Assembly: GCF_001662305.1 (NCBI RefSeq)
Contig: NZ_BDEP01000017.1
Location: 124,001-188,000, forward strand
Direction of reading: 5' to 3'
Source: Halomonas caseinilytica
GTDB taxonomy: Bacteria > Pseudomonadota > Gammaproteobacteria > Pseudomonadales > Halomonadaceae
DNA: 64,000 nucleotides
Below the pieces are notes generated by a model that was not told the origin of the DNA, did no database searches, and saw nothing but the letters and a program-made list of their open reading frames with translations. Of this stretch, positions 1 through 9,060 are shown in pieces. The position numbers and the translations under genes are program-made. The first letter of the stretch is position 1, and every line of letters starts with the position of its first letter.

Positions 1-2833
1 TGTCGACCCGGTTGACGGCCGGCCAGTATTTGGCCGCCTTGACGGCCTGGGAAGGGAAGGCGCCGATTTCGCGAGAATAGGGACGTTCCCAGGCATCGTC
101 CATCAGATCGGCCATGGTGTGCGGCGCTCTGACCAGAGGGTTGTTGTCCGCCGGCCATTCGCCGGATTCGACGCGGGCGATTTCTTCGCGAATGCTGATC
201 ATGGCATCGCAGAAGCGATCCAGCTCATAGCGCGATTCCGACTCGGTGGGTTCGATCATCAGGGTGCCGGGCACCGGGAAGGACATGGTCGGCGCATGGA
301 AGCCGTAGTCCATCAGTCGCTTGGCGATGTCCTCTTCACCGATACCGGAGGCGGCCTTGAGCGGGCGGACGTCGAGGATGCACTCGTGGGCCACGGTGCC
401 GTTGGACCCCTTGTAGAGAACCGGGTAGTGCTCGCCGAGGCGACGGGCGATGTAGTTGGCACCGAGAATGGCCAGCTCGGTGGCCTCGCGCAGCCCGCGG
501 GCGCCCATCATCTTGATGTAGGCCCACGAGATGGGCAGGATCGAGGCGCTGCCGAAGGGGGCCGCCGCCACCGCACCGGCGCCGGCCTCGACGCCTTCCA
601 ACGGGCGGACGCTGTGATTGGGAACGTACGGGGCCAGGTGCGCCTTGACGCCGATTGGCCCCATGCCCGGGCCGCCTCCACCGTGCGGGATGCAGAATGT
701 CTTGTGCAGGTTGAGGTGGGATACGTCGCCGCCGAAGTCGCCGGGCCGTGCAAGGCCTACCTGGGCATTCATGTTGGCGCCGTCGATGTAGACCTGGCCG
801 CCGTGCTCGTGAACGATCTCGCAGGCCTCGCGCACTCCTTCCTCGAAGACGCCGTGGGTGGAAGGGTAGGTGAGCATGATGGCCGAGAGATTGTCGCTGT
901 GTGCCTCGGACTTGGCGCGCAGATCGGCCAGGTCGATATTGCCATCCGCGTCGCACTCGACCACCACGACCTTCATGTGGGCCATGGCGGCCGAGGCCGG
1001 GTTGGTGCCATGGGCCGAGCTGGGGATCAGGCAGACATTCCGGTGGCCCTCGCCCTGGGCCGCCTGGTAGCGGCGGATGGCCACCAGGCCGGCATATTCG
1101 CCCTGAGCGCCGGAATTGGGCTGCATGGCGATGTGGTCGTAACCGGTGATCTCTTCGAGGAAGGCGGCCAGCTCGTCGATGATCTGCTTGTAGCCGGCCA
1201 CCTGGTCTTTGGGCGCGAAGGGGTGGATGCGTGCCAGCTCGGGCCAGGTGATGGGCATCATCTCGGCGGTGGCGTTGAGCTTCATGGTGCACGAGCCCAA
1301 CGGAATCATGGCATGTGCCAGTGACAGATCCTTGTTTTCCAGGCGCTTGAGGTAGCGCAGCATCTCGGTTTCGCTGTGGTAGCGCTGGAACGTCGGGTGA
1401 GTGAGGAAGTCGGAATCACGCTGGCAGGCCTCGGGAATGCCGCTGGTGCCCGCGGCGACGATCTCGGCGTCGAGAACCGAGACGGAAAGGCCGTGTTCCT
1501 CGCCGAGCAGCACATCGAAAAGCTGGGCCACATCGTGGGCGGTGGTGGTCTGGTCGAGGCTCAGGCCGACATCGCCACCCTCGAAATAGCGCAGGTTGAC
1601 GTCCTGGGCCATGGCGCGACCATGGATCTTGCCGGCATCCACGCCGGTCAGGCGCAGGGTGTCGAACCAGCTGTCATTGGCCAGGCTGACTCCGGCACGG
1701 CGCAGTCCTTCGGCCAGGATGGTGGTCAGCCGGTGAATCCGGCCGGCGATGGTGCGCAGCCCCTCGGCACCGTGGTAGACGGCATAGAAGCCGGCGATGT
1801 TGGCCAGCAGTGCCTGGGCGGTACAGATGTTCGAGGTGGCCTTCTCGCGACGAATGTGCTGCTCGCGGGTCTGCATCGCCATGCGCAGGGCGGTCTGGCC
1901 CCGTTCGTCCCGGGAGACGCCGATGATACGGCCCGGAATCGAGCGCTTGAGCTTGTCCGAGGTGGCGAAGAAGGCGGCGTGGGGGCCGCCGAAGCCCATG
2001 GGCACGCCGAAGCGCTGGGCCGACCCGACCACCATGTCGGCGCCGAGCGCTCCCGGCTCCTTGAGCAGCACCAACGACATGATGTCTGCGGCCACGCAGG
2101 TCATGATGCCCTTTTCCTTGGCAGCGCTCAGCAGGGGAGCGAGATCGCGGACGCGGCCACTGTCGCCGGGATACTGTAGCAGGGCGCCGAAGGCATCGTG
2201 ATCGGCCAACTGCTCGGCGGGCGCGACGATCAGCTCGAAACCGAAGTAGTGGGCCCGGGTGCGGACCACATCCAGCGTCTGCGGGAAGACATCCTCGGCG
2301 ACGAAGAAGGCATTGGTCTTGGCTTTCTTGTTGGCGCGCCGGCAGAGCGCCATGGCTTCGGCAGCGGCGGTGGCCTCGTCGAGCAGAGAGGCATTGGCCA
2401 GGCTCATGCCGGTGAGGTCCATGATCATCTGCTGGAAGTTCAGCAGGCCTTCCAAGCGCCCCTGGGATATCTCCGGCTGATAAGGCGTGTAGGCAGTGTA
2501 CCAGCCGGGATTCTCGAGCACGTTGCGCTGGATCACGGCCGGCAGCAGGGTGTCGTAATACCCTTGGCCAATATAGCTCTTGGCCACGCGGTTCTGTCGG
2601 GCCAGTCGATAGAGGTAGTCCAGCGCTTCGGCTTCGCTGCGCGGCGGATCCAGGGCCAGTTCCCGCCCGAGGCGGATGCCCGCCGGGACGGTGCGATCGA
2701 TGAGACTGCCCATGCCGTCCATATCCAGCGTTTCCAGCATGGCGGCCACATCCTCGGCATCGGGGCCATTGTGGCGCTGGAGGAAGGCATCGTGGTTGGC
2801 CAGATCGGCCAGGCGGCGTTTGTCGAAAGCCAT
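1..2833 (-). CDS. gcvP: Glycine dehydrogenase (decarboxylating), P protein; 3' end cut by window edge
   Basis: P protein of the glycine cleavage system: it decarboxylates glycine with PLP and passes the aminomethyl group to the lipoyl arm of GcvH, in the cytoplasm. The frame runs from ATG at 2833 ([17 protein letters not shown]) to the window edge with no stop, giving about 944 codons. Family members are about 955-960 residues, so only some 15-20 C-terminal residues are missing. The PLP-lysine motif [18 protein letters not shown] is intact, with the lysine at residue 711. The N-terminal half carries the usual signature around [12 protein letters not shown]. It lies 144 bp downstream of gcvH on the same strand, so the two are probably co-transcribed as gcvH-gcvP, while gcvT is on the opposite strand beyond the intergenic gap. 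Confidence 0.97.
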   Translation of the reverse strand, partial: MAFDKRRLADLANHDAFLQRHNGPDAEDVAAMLETLDMDGMGSLIDRTVPAGIRLGRELALDPPRSEAEALDYLYRLARQNRVAKSYIGQGYYDTLLPAVIQRNVLENPGWYTAYTPYQPEISQGRLEGLLNFQQMIMDLTGMSLANASLLDEATAAAEAMALCRRANKKAKTNAFFVAEDVFPQTLDVVRTRAHYFGFELIVAPAEQLADHDAFGALLQYPGDSGRVRDLAPLLSAAKEKGIMTCVAADIMSLVLLKEPGALGADMVVGSAQRFGVPMGFGGPHAAFFATSDKLKRSIPGRIIGVSRDERGQTALRMAMQTREQHIRREKATSNICTAQALLANIAGFYAVYHGAEGLRTIAGRIHRLTTILAEGLRRAGVSLANDSWFDTLRLTGVDAGKIHGRAMAQDVNLRYFEGGDVGLSLDQTTTAHDVAQLFDVLLGEEHGLSVSVLDAEIVAAGTSGIPEACQRDSDFLTHPTFQRYHSETEMLRYLKRLENKDLSLAHAMIPLGSCTMKLNATAEMMPITWPELARIHPFAPKDQVAGYKQIIDELAAFLEEITGYDHIAMQPNSGAQGEYAGLVAIRRYQAAQGEGHRNVCLIPSSAHGTNPASAAMAHMKVVVVECDADGNIDLADLRAKSEAHSDNLSAIMLTYPSTHGVFEEGVREACEIVHEHGGQVYIDGANMNAQVGLARPGDFGGDVSHLNLHKTFCIPHGGGGPGMGPIGVKAHLAPYVPNHSVRPLEGVEAGAGAVAAAPFGSASILPISWAYIKMMGARGLREATELAILGANYIARRLGEHYPVLYKGSNGTVAHECILDVRPLKAASGIGEEDIAKRLMDYGFHAPTMSFPVPGTLMIEPTESESRYELDRFCDAMISIREEIARVESGEWPADNNPLVRAPHTMADLMDDAWERPYSREIGAFPSQAVKAAKYWPAVNRVD

Positions 2834-2977
2834 GACATACCTACTGTGACGTGGTGGCACCGGGTGCCGGATACGAAAGGAAGGGCGGAGCTCTGCCTGA
2901 AAAACGCCTGCGCTCAAGGGCGATTCGGCTTGTCAGGCAAGGTCAGGCCCGACCTCGGAGGGCCGGGCCTGGTGGCG

Positions 2978-3370
2978 TCACTCCTCGGCGTCGGCGATGG
3001 CCTGGTAGGCCTCGGCGTCGAGCAGATCGTCCAGGTCGGTACCATCCTCGAGGCGCACCTTCATGATCCAGGCATCCTCGTAAGGGGATTCGTTGATGGA
3101 TTCGGGAGCATCTTCCAGCGACTCGTTGACCTCGATCACTTCCCCGGAGACCGGTGCATACAGGTCCGAGGCCGCCTTGACCGATTCGACCACGCCGAAC
3201 TCGTCGCCCTTGGCAAGTGAGGCGCCGACTTCGGGCAATTCGACGAACACGACATCACCCAGGGATTGCTGGGCGTGGTCGGTGATACCGATGGTCACCG
3301 TCCCGTCGCCGTTATCCTGAATCCACTCGTGGCTCTCGGCATAGCGCAGATTGGGGGGGATGGAGCTCAT
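2978..3370 (-). CDS. gcvH: Glycine cleavage system H protein (lipoyl carrier)
   Basis: Lipoyl-carrying shuttle of the glycine cleavage system; it moves the aminomethyl group between GcvP, GcvT and the dihydrolipoamide dehydrogenase. The protein has 130 residues, the family's normal size. The lipoylation site is visible in [20 protein letters not shown], with the modified lysine at residue 65. The N-terminus ([10 protein letters not shown]) also matches the family. The ATG at 3370 is preceded on the minus strand by AGGA about 8 bases upstream. It is the first gene of a probable gcvH-gcvP unit. The 607-bp gap upstream separates it from the divergently oriented symporter-gcvT pair. Confidence 0.97.
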   Translation of the reverse strand: MSSIPPNLRYAESHEWIQDNGDGTVTIGITDHAQQSLGDVVFVELPEVGASLAKGDEFGVVESVKAASDLYAPVSGEVIEVNESLEDAPESINESPYEDAWIMKVRLEDGTDLDDLLDAEAYQAIADAEE

Positions 3371-3977
3371 GATGTTTTCCTATACGAAAAAGTTTTTCTG
3401 AGTTGGGTGAAATCCTAACGCCATCGAGACCGTTTGGCGAGTCCGGATGGCATCGATCTCCACGTTGCGTGGGGTATGCCCATCCCCATCTTAGAAAACC
3501 CCCGCGAAAATGCCCATGGCTACCGCTGCTCGAGGGAGGTTAATGGGTGGTTTCGATATGCGCCCCGCTGCGTGATGCCTTTCCAGCTTTCCAGGAAAGG
3601 TGGCTCATACCGGGGAGCGCAGGAGGGAGAGCTCGCGATGGGGACGGTCGGCCATACGGCGAACCGGGGCGCTGGCAAGTCAAGATGGGAGTTCAGGTGG
3701 TTTTCTTATAGGAAATTTATTTCGTAGACTGTCGATCGCTGGGGCCGGTCGACGCCATGATGGCGTCTCGCTCCGATGTGTTCGAATCGAGCGCTTCGGC
3801 GGGTCGGTGACTATACGTTGTCCTGCGGGGAGGAGAAATCCCGAGATTTTCCAATAGGAGACTGGAGCGCCAACGGAAGGATTCGCTATGGTACGGCTGT
3901 TCGTATCATCGCGGTCCAGGCCGCTCATGAACATCATGCACGTTGGTGCATAACAAGAAAACTGAGGGAGACGAAAC
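3371..3977. other. 607-bp divergent intergenic region between gcvH and the glycine/alanine symporter
   Basis: The only stretch over 300 bp without a convincing gene. It must hold the promoters for both gcvH (minus) and the symporter-gcvT unit (plus). I checked it for a glycine riboswitch, the usual control of these genes in many bacteria, and did not find the conserved aptamer core on either strand. Visible structure is limited to short perfect inverted repeats: CCACG-ttg-CGTGG (3460-3472), GACGCCA-tga-TGGCGTC (3751-3767) and ATGCAC-gttg-GTGCAT (3937-3952). The short open frames inside it (for example 3434-3727) have no recognisable protein features. Confidence 0.6.
3937..3952. promoter_or_regulatory. 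Perfect palindrome ATGCACGTTGGTGCAT upstream of the symporter
   Basis: A 6-bp perfect inverted repeat with a 4-base centre lies 25 bases before the GTG start of the symporter. The half sites (TGCAC/GTGCA) resemble those bound by NtrC, but the NtrC consensus has about three more bases between the half sites, so that assignment is weak. It could equally be another operator or a small 5'-UTR hairpin just ahead of the Shine-Dalgarno. Confidence 0.3.
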
Positions 3978-5354
3978 GTGGAAACCTTGACCAATATACT
4001 GACGGCGATCGAAGGCGTCGTCTGGGGCCCCTTGATGCTGGTGCTGTTGCTGGGGGTAGGCCTCTATCTGCAGCTCGGCCTCAAGCTGCTGCCCATCCGC
4101 AAGTTGGGCATGGGCTTTCGGCTGTTGTGGGGTGGTCGCCGGACAGCGGCAGGCGACGAGGAGGACGGCGAGGTATCACCCTTCAACGCACTGATGACAT
4201 CGCTGTCGGCGACCATCGGGACCGGTAACATCGCCGGGGTTGCAACGGCCATCTTCCTGGGGGGGCCCGGTGCGGTCTTCTGGATGTGGATCACGGCCCT
4301 GGTCGGCATGGCGACCAAGTTCTCCGAGGCAGTCCTGGCGGTGCGCTATCGCCAGGTCGACGAGGCCGGGGAGCATGTCGGTGGCCCGATGTACTATATC
4401 CGCAACGGACTCGGCAAGAAGTGGGCCTGGCTCGGCGGGCTCTTCGCCCTGTTCGGTGCGGTGGCCGCCTTCGGCATCGGTAACACCGTACAGTCCAACT
4501 CCGTGGCCGATGGCCTCGGCGAGTCGATTGGCCTGCCGCATTGGGTGACCGGCCTGGTGATCATGGTGCTGGCCGGTGCGGTCATCCTCGGTGGCATCAA
4601 GCGCATCGCCAAGGTGGCGGGAAAGCTGGTGCCGGTGATGGCGGTGGCGTACATCGTCTGTGGTCTGCTGGTGCTGATCATCAATGCCGATCAGATCGGC
4701 TCGGCCCTGGGCATGATCTTCACCCACGCCTTCACTCCGATTTCCGCTGCGGGCGGCTTTGCCGGTGCGGCGGTCGCCAAAGCCATCCAGTTCGGTGTGG
4801 CGCGCGGGGTGTTCTCCAACGAGGCGGGGCTCGGCAGTGCGCCCATCGCTCACGCCGCCGCCCAGACCAAGAACCCGGTGCGCCAAGGCCTGATCGCCAT
4901 GCTGGGGACCTTCATCGATACCATCGTGGTCTGCTCCATCACGGCCCTGGCGATCCTCACCACTGCCTGGACGTCGGGGGAAACCGGTGCGGCGCTGACC
5001 TCCCTGTCGTTCGAGGCCGCCCTCCCGGGCATCGGGCAGTACGTGGTGTCTTTTGCCCTGGCGGTGTTTGCCTTCACGACCACCCTGGGCTGGGCATTCT
5101 ACGGCGAGAAGTGCTTCGAGTACCTGTTCGGCGTGGGTGCCATCAAGTTCTACCGGGTGGTCTACATCCTGGCGATCTTTGCCGGGGCCGTGTTGCCGTT
5201 GAACTTCGTGTGGCTGCTGGCCAGCGTCTTCAACGCCATGATGGCGATCCCCAACCTGGTCGCCCTGGCACTGTTGTCGCCGGTGGTCTTCAAGCTGACG
5301 AAGGACTACTTCGGCGGCAAGGAAGTGCTGCCCGGCGAGGATCTCGACAAGTAG
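3978..5354 (+). CDS. AgcS-family Na+:alanine/glycine symporter
   Basis: Sodium-coupled symporter for small neutral amino acids (alanine/glycine:cation symporter family) in the inner membrane. The 458-residue protein is nearly all hydrophobic segments, about 10-11 helices. It carries family signatures: SATIGTGNIAGVATAIFLGGPGAVFWMW near residue 75, TKFSEAVLAVRYR, VGGPMYYI and the long motif GVARGVFSNEAGLGSAPIAHAAA near 275. The start is a GTG at 3978 with GAGGGAG about 8 bases upstream. Because gcvT follows 69 bp downstream on the same strand and gcvH-gcvP is divergent, glycine is the likely main substrate, supplying the cleavage system. That substrate choice is inferred from context; the family also moves D/L-alanine. 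Confidence 0.92.
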   Translation: METLTNILTAIEGVVWGPLMLVLLLGVGLYLQLGLKLLPIRKLGMGFRLLWGGRRTAAGDEEDGEVSPFNALMTSLSATIGTGNIAGVATAIFLGGPGAVFWMWITALVGMATKFSEAVLAVRYRQVDEAGEHVGGPMYYIRNGLGKKWAWLGGLFALFGAVAAFGIGNTVQSNSVADGLGESIGLPHWVTGLVIMVLAGAVILGGIKRIAKVAGKLVPVMAVAYIVCGLLVLIINADQIGSALGMIFTHAFTPISAAGGFAGAAVAKAIQFGVARGVFSNEAGLGSAPIAHAAAQTKNPVRQGLIAMLGTFIDTIVVCSITALAILTTAWTSGETGAALTSLSFEAALPGIGQYVVSFALAVFAFTTTLGWAFYGEKCFEYLFGVGAIKFYRVVYILAIFAGAVLPLNFVWLLASVFNAMMAIPNLVALALLSPVVFKLTKDYFGGKEVLPGEDLDK

Positions 5355-5423
5355 ACCGTGGAGATATGGCCGGCTTCATGCCGGCCATTCACGATCGATT
5401 TCATGGGAAAGGTTAGCGAACCG

Positions 5424-6533
5424 ATGAGCGAACAACACAAGACGCCACTTTTCGATCTGCATGTGGAGCTCGGGGCACGAATGGTGCCTTTTGCGGGGTA
5501 TTCGATGCCCGTGCAGTACACGCTTGGCGTCAAGAAGGAACACGAGCATACCCGTCGGGCCTGCGGACTGTTCGACGTCTCCCACATGGGGCAGGTGCTG
5601 TTGCGTGGACCGAAGCCGGCCGAGGCGCTGGAGACGCTGGTGCCGGCAGATCTGGTCGGACTGCCTGTCGGCCGACAGCGTTATGGACTGTTCACGGCGG
5701 AAAGTGGCGGTATTCTCGACGATCTGATGATCGTCAATGCCGGTGATCACCTTTACCTGGTGGTGAACGCTGCCTGCAAGGAGCAGGATATCGCTCATCT
5801 GCGCCGAGGCTTGCCCGATCACGAAATCGAGGTGCTGGACCGTGGTCTGCTGGCATTGCAAGGGCCTGAAGCGGCGGCGGTGATGCAGCGCTTGTGCCCC
5901 GAGGCTTGTGAGCTGGTGTTCATGCAGCATGGCCGCTTCACCATCGAAGGCATCGAGGTATGGATCAGTCGCAGCGGCTATACCGGTGAGGACGGTTTCG
6001 AGATATCCGTGCCTGCCGAGCAGACCGAAGCTCTGGCACGACGTCTGCTGGATGAGGAGGAAGTCGAGGCGATCGGCCTGGGGGCACGTGACTCCCTGCG
6101 TCTCGAGGCTGGCTTGTGTCTCTATGGTCACGATATCGATACGACGACGACCCCGGTGGAAGGCGGCCTGATATGGGCCATCGGCAAGCCGCGTCGTCGT
6201 GATGGAGAGCGCCCGGGTGGATTCCCCGGCGCCGATCTCATCCTGCATCAGGTGGCCGAGAAGGACCACCAGCGCAAACGCGTTGGCCTGCTGGGGGAAG
6301 GGCGTGCCCCGGTCCGGGAAGGCGTCGAGCTGTATGATGGCGAAGGCAACGCGATCGGCAGCGTCTGTTCCGGTGGTTTCGGTCCCAGCATTGGGCGTCC
6401 GGTGGCCATGGGCTATGTGACCGTCGATCAGTCGGCCATCGACACCGTCGTCTATGCCGAGGTGCGTGGCAAGCGTCTGCCGATGACGGTGACCAAGCTG
6501 CCCTTCGTGCAGCCCGGCTATCATCGCGGCTGA
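5424..6533 (+). CDS. gcvT: Aminomethyltransferase, glycine cleavage T protein
   Basis: T protein: it transfers the one-carbon unit from the aminomethyl-lipoyl group of GcvH to tetrahydrofolate, releasing ammonia. The chosen ATG at 5424 (MSEQHKTPLFDLHVELGARM) gives 369 residues, close to the E. coli length, and has AAAGG about 11 bases upstream. In-frame starts further up (GTG 5358, ATG 5403) would add a non-conserved leader. Recognisable motifs are MVPFAGYSMPVQY, GLFDVSHMGQV, SGYTGEDGFEISVP and GLGARDSLRLEAGLCLYGHD. It sits 69 bp after the symporter and is followed by a strong hairpin terminator, so symporter-gcvT looks like one transcript. Confidence 0.96.
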   Translation: MSEQHKTPLFDLHVELGARMVPFAGYSMPVQYTLGVKKEHEHTRRACGLFDVSHMGQVLLRGPKPAEALETLVPADLVGLPVGRQRYGLFTAESGGILDDLMIVNAGDHLYLVVNAACKEQDIAHLRRGLPDHEIEVLDRGLLALQGPEAAAVMQRLCPEACELVFMQHGRFTIEGIEVWISRSGYTGEDGFEISVPAEQTEALARRLLDEEEVEAIGLGARDSLRLEAGLCLYGHDIDTTTTPVEGGLIWAIGKPRRRDGERPGGFPGADLILHQVAEKDHQRKRVGLLGEGRAPVREGVELYDGEGNAIGSVCSGGFGPSIGRPVAMGYVTVDQSAIDTVVYAEVRGKRLPMTVTKLPFVQPGYHRG

Positions 6534-6534
6534 C

Positions 6535-6553
6535 TTTATACCGTTATCTATCT
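6535..6553 (+). repeat. Copy 1 of a dispersed 16-19 bp intergenic repeat
   Basis: The word TTTATACCGTTATCTATCT begins one base after the gcvT stop codon. The same 19 bases recur at 23611, and the first 16 at 33871, all on the plus strand and all outside genes. No function is known to me. Its reverse complement contains GGTATAAA, which looks like a -10 element. Confidence 0.7.
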
Positions 6554-6570
6554 GCTGGCTTCTGAAACGT

Positions 6571-6601
6571 AAAACGGCCACCTTCGAGGGTGGCCGTTTT
6601 T
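6571..6601 (+). terminator. Rho-independent terminator, bidirectional, after gcvT
   Basis: A 12-bp perfect stem AAAACGGCCACC / GGTGGCCGTTTT around the loop TTCGAG, followed by T. The A and T tracts on both flanks let it stop transcription from gcvT (plus) and from the AlkB-like gene (minus), which converge here. Confidence 0.9.
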
Positions 6602-6637
6602 CCTGCTCGGTCTTGTCATGGCGCTTTTGGCATGCCT

Positions 6638-7279
6638 TTAGTCGTTGCGGGAAAGGATCCACCGGAAGGTCAGGCTGATCCGTCGTCCAGGGTACCGCCT
6701 GGTGGGCAGGCTGTGTTCGAGTCGGGACTGCACGCCGGCGCCCATCAGCAACAGGCTGTCGTGGGGCTGATCGACGTTGAAGGCGGGGGCGTGCCGATCC
6801 TTCCAGCGGAAACGCAGAGGACGATTCATGCCCAGGCTCACGGCGGCGATCACGGGGGCTTCGCCGAGTTCCGGTTCGTTGTCGCTGTGCCATCCCATGC
6901 GCTCACTGCCATCGGCGTAACGGTTGAGCAGCACACTGTTGAAGCGAGCCTCGATGCCGACGGCGTCCAGACGCGACTGAACGATATCGCGGACCCTGAG
7001 TACCTCGGGGTGCCAGGGGACCGGCGTGAAGTCCCGACCCGAGTAGCGATAGCCGGCATCGCCCATCCAGACCTGCAGGCGGGGAATCGGGTGTTCGCGC
7101 CCATAGAGCTTGAGGGTCGGACGCTGCCAGTCGAGCTCGGCATCGAGACGATGCAGGACCGTCGTGGCGTCGGGATCGCCCAGCAGCGTCGTATAACGGA
7201 TCAGCGGCGGCGTCTCCAGAAGGACCTCGCCGCCGCTGCCATGGGCAAGGAGTGACATGCCTTCAGCATGCCATGCCAC
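6638..7279 (-). CDS. AlkB-family Fe(II)/2-oxoglutarate dioxygenase (alkylated nucleic acid repair)
   Basis: Predicted to remove alkyl lesions such as 1-methyladenine and 3-methylcytosine by oxidative demethylation. It has 213 residues and resembles the short AlkB/ABH2-ABH3 type. The metal and cosubstrate ligands are visible: HSD (H131, D133), distal H189 in LEHSLP, and RRISLTFR (R200, R206) for 2-oxoglutarate. NRYADGSERMGWHSDNEPEL is the typical approach to the HxD motif. The start is GTG at 7279, three bases after the PAP2 stop, suggesting translational coupling. An ATG at 7258 (MSLLAHG) is the alternative. It ends at the shared terminator with gcvT. Whether DNA or RNA is the substrate cannot be told from sequence. 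Confidence 0.88.
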   Translation of the reverse strand: MAWHAEGMSLLAHGSGGEVLLETPPLIRYTTLLGDPDATTVLHRLDAELDWQRPTLKLYGREHPIPRLQVWMGDAGYRYSGRDFTPVPWHPEVLRVRDIVQSRLDAVGIEARFNSVLLNRYADGSERMGWHSDNEPELGEAPVIAAVSLGMNRPLRFRWKDRHAPAFNVDQPHDSLLLMGAGVQSRLEHSLPTRRYPGRRISLTFRWILSRND

Positions 7280-7282
7280 TGC

Positions 7283-7825
7283 CTAGCCGGCCAACTGCAG
7301 GCTGCCCAGCGCAAAGGCATAGCCGATGGCCGCACCCGCGATGACATCGCTGATGTAGTGCAGTCCGAGCCCGACGCGTGACATGGCGATCAACAGCACG
7401 ATCGGCAGCAACCAGGGCGCGAGCCAGGGCGTATGCATGGCGGTCAGCGTCAGGAACATCACGGCATGCATGGTGTGGCCGCTGGGAAAGCTGTAGCGGT
7501 CCCGGGCGGGTTCATTGCAGATGATGGTATGGAAGGTAATGAACGGCCGTTCACGACACAGCCGGGTCTTGACCAGCCGATAGAAGGCAATGGCGACCAG
7601 GGCCGTGACGGTGTACTGCACCATCAGGTGCCAGCCTGCCGCGCCCCGGTGCAGCAAGGGTTGCAACAGGATCAGGCCGACCCAGAGAGGCCAGTCTCCG
7701 GCTCGGCTGGCCAGCCGCAAGGTAGCCAGCCAGCGCCGGTAGATGCTGAATCCGGCCATCCATTGGCAGAGCTGCCATTCGAGCAGATCGAGCCGTTCAA
7801 ACACGGCAGGGATGCGTGGTTTCAT
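7283..7825 (-). CDS. PAP2-family membrane phosphatase
   Basis: Membrane-bound acid phosphatase of the PAP2/phosphatidic acid phosphatase superfamily, 180 residues with about five hydrophobic segments. The three catalytic motifs are complete: KTRLCRERP (residues 86-94), PSGH (114-117) and SR...H...D (149-160, SRVGLGLHYISD). Likely substrates are lipid phosphates such as phosphatidic acid, phosphatidylglycerophosphate or undecaprenyl pyrophosphate; which one is unknown. The start overlaps the 3' end of the glycosyltransferase gene by 29 bp. It is followed within 3 bp by the AlkB-like gene, so all three form one transcript. The pairing with a GT4 glycosyltransferase hints at envelope lipid or glycolipid metabolism. 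Confidence 0.9.
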   Translation of the reverse strand: MKPRIPAVFERLDLLEWQLCQWMAGFSIYRRWLATLRLASRAGDWPLWVGLILLQPLLHRGAAGWHLMVQYTVTALVAIAFYRLVKTRLCRERPFITFHTIICNEPARDRYSFPSGHTMHAVMFLTLTAMHTPWLAPWLLPIVLLIAMSRVGLGLHYISDVIAGAAIGYAFALGSLQLAG

Positions 7826-8954
7826 CGGACACCTCCCGAGCGAGGTTCAGTGCGGCGAGGAAGTCGTCGGTGATGGCGGGCCAGCGGTACTGCAATGCCC
7901 GCTCGCGAGCCGCTCGGCCCAGCCGGCCGTAACGCGCCGGCTGCTGGCTGAGGGTAACGGCGGCGTCACGGAAGCCGTCTTCGTCGCCGACGGGCAGGCT
8001 GACGCCGTTGATGTCGTCGTCGATCAACTCGGCCCCGGCAGCATGGCGGAAGGCGACGACAGCCAGGCCACTGGCCATGGCCTCGAGCACCACATTGCCC
8101 CAGGTTTCGGAAATCGACGGGAAGATAAAGATGTCGGCGCTGGCGTAGTGGCGTGCCAGGCCCTGAGGATCGATGAAGCCGGTGAAGCGCACATCCGGCA
8201 GGGCCTTTTCCAGACTGCTTTTGCCGGGGCCATCGCCGACCACCACGATGCTCATTTCGGGGCGGGCCGCCAGCATGGCGGCGAAGGTGTCGCGGAGCAG
8301 GTCGAGATTCTTCTCCGGTGCCAGCCGGCCGACGTAGAGCGCCACAGGGCGGTGTTCGTCACCGTCCCAGCTCGCTCTCAGCTCAGGGCTGCGATGCGCT
8401 GGCGAGAACGTCTCGCCGTCGATGCCGCGGGCCATGACGCGCACATTCTCGAATCCCTTCGACGTCAGCTCCTCGGCCTGTCGATGGGTGGGTACCAGGG
8501 TGCCGGCACAGCGATTGTGGAAATGTCGCAGGCGCCGGGTGACCAACGGCGACAGCCAGGCGATGCCATAGTCGCGGCAGTAATGGTCGAAGTTGGTGTG
8601 CCAGCCGCTGACCACGGGAATCTCGAGACGTTCGGCGGCACGCAGCGCCGACCAGCCCAGAGGTCCTTCGGTGGCCACGTAGATGACATCGGGACGCTCC
8701 GTTGCCCAGAATCGTTGCAGGCGACGACCCGCCGGCAGGCCTAGACGGACTTCGCGATAGCCGGGCATCGAGAACCCTTTGACCTGCAGTTCGGCACTCA
8801 TGCCGTCGGCGCCGTGCGCCTGGCCGGCCGGGCGAGGGCGTACCAGCTGCAGGGTAAAACCCCGTTGCAACAGTTCGGTACTCAGTTGCTTCAGGGTATG
8901 GGCGACACCGTTGATATCCGGTGACCAGGTTTCGCTGACCAGGCAGATGCGCAT
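7797..8954 (-). CDS. GT4-family glycosyltransferase
   Basis: Retaining GT-B-fold glycosyltransferase of 385 residues. The N-terminal acceptor domain starts MRICLVSETWSPDINGVAHT, typical of the group that moves a hexose onto diacylglycerol or a related lipid acceptor. The C-terminal donor domain shows YVGRLAPEKNLDLL, VVGDGPGKSSLEKALPDVRFTGF (split across the nucleotide pocket) and the EX7E motif in SETWGNVVLEAMASG. The ATG at 8954 is chosen because the longer frame to 9155 adds a non-conserved, out-of-character leader. It overlaps the downstream PAP2 gene by 29 bp. The acceptor is not determinable from sequence. A glycolipid role is inferred from the PAP2 and PlsC-type neighbours. Confidence 0.9.
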   Translation of the reverse strand: MRICLVSETWSPDINGVAHTLKQLSTELLQRGFTLQLVRPRPAGQAHGADGMSAELQVKGFSMPGYREVRLGLPAGRRLQRFWATERPDVIYVATEGPLGWSALRAAERLEIPVVSGWHTNFDHYCRDYGIAWLSPLVTRRLRHFHNRCAGTLVPTHRQAEELTSKGFENVRVMARGIDGETFSPAHRSPELRASWDGDEHRPVALYVGRLAPEKNLDLLRDTFAAMLAARPEMSIVVVGDGPGKSSLEKALPDVRFTGFIDPQGLARHYASADIFIFPSISETWGNVVLEAMASGLAVVAFRHAAGAELIDDDINGVSLPVGDEDGFRDAAVTLSQQPARYGRLGRAARERALQYRWPAITDDFLAALNLAREVSDETTHPCRV

Positions 8955-9060
8955 GTCGATCCTCGTGCCATCCGGCGCCGGAATGGCGCCGTTTGACACA
9001 GACCGTGCCCGGTGTGGATGACAACCGGGCGACAGCACTGTGAAGAGACGATGACACCGA

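Noticed and set aside
119..1324. Long plus-strand open frame (401 codons) antisense to gcvP
   Set aside because: It lies wholly inside gcvP. High-GC DNA commonly leaves antisense frames open; the translation has no recognisable domain and low-complexity Gly/His/Arg content.
3434..3727. 97-codon plus-strand frame in the gcvH-symporter gap
   Set aside because: No recognisable protein pattern, no good ribosome site, and overlapping frames in the gap are equally open.
3770..3800. tRNA T-arm-like TTCGAATC near 3779
   Set aside because: The flanking bases do not form a T-stem and no acceptor or anticodon arms are present.
3371..3977. Glycine riboswitch upstream of gcvH or the symporter
   Set aside because: I looked for the conserved aptamer core on both strands and did not find it. 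Purine-rich pieces such as GGGAGAG near 3625 lack the rest of the pattern. A covariance search would settle it.
5376..6893. 505-codon minus-strand frame antisense to gcvT
   Set aside because: Shadow of gcvT crossing the terminator and part of the AlkB-like gene; no protein features.
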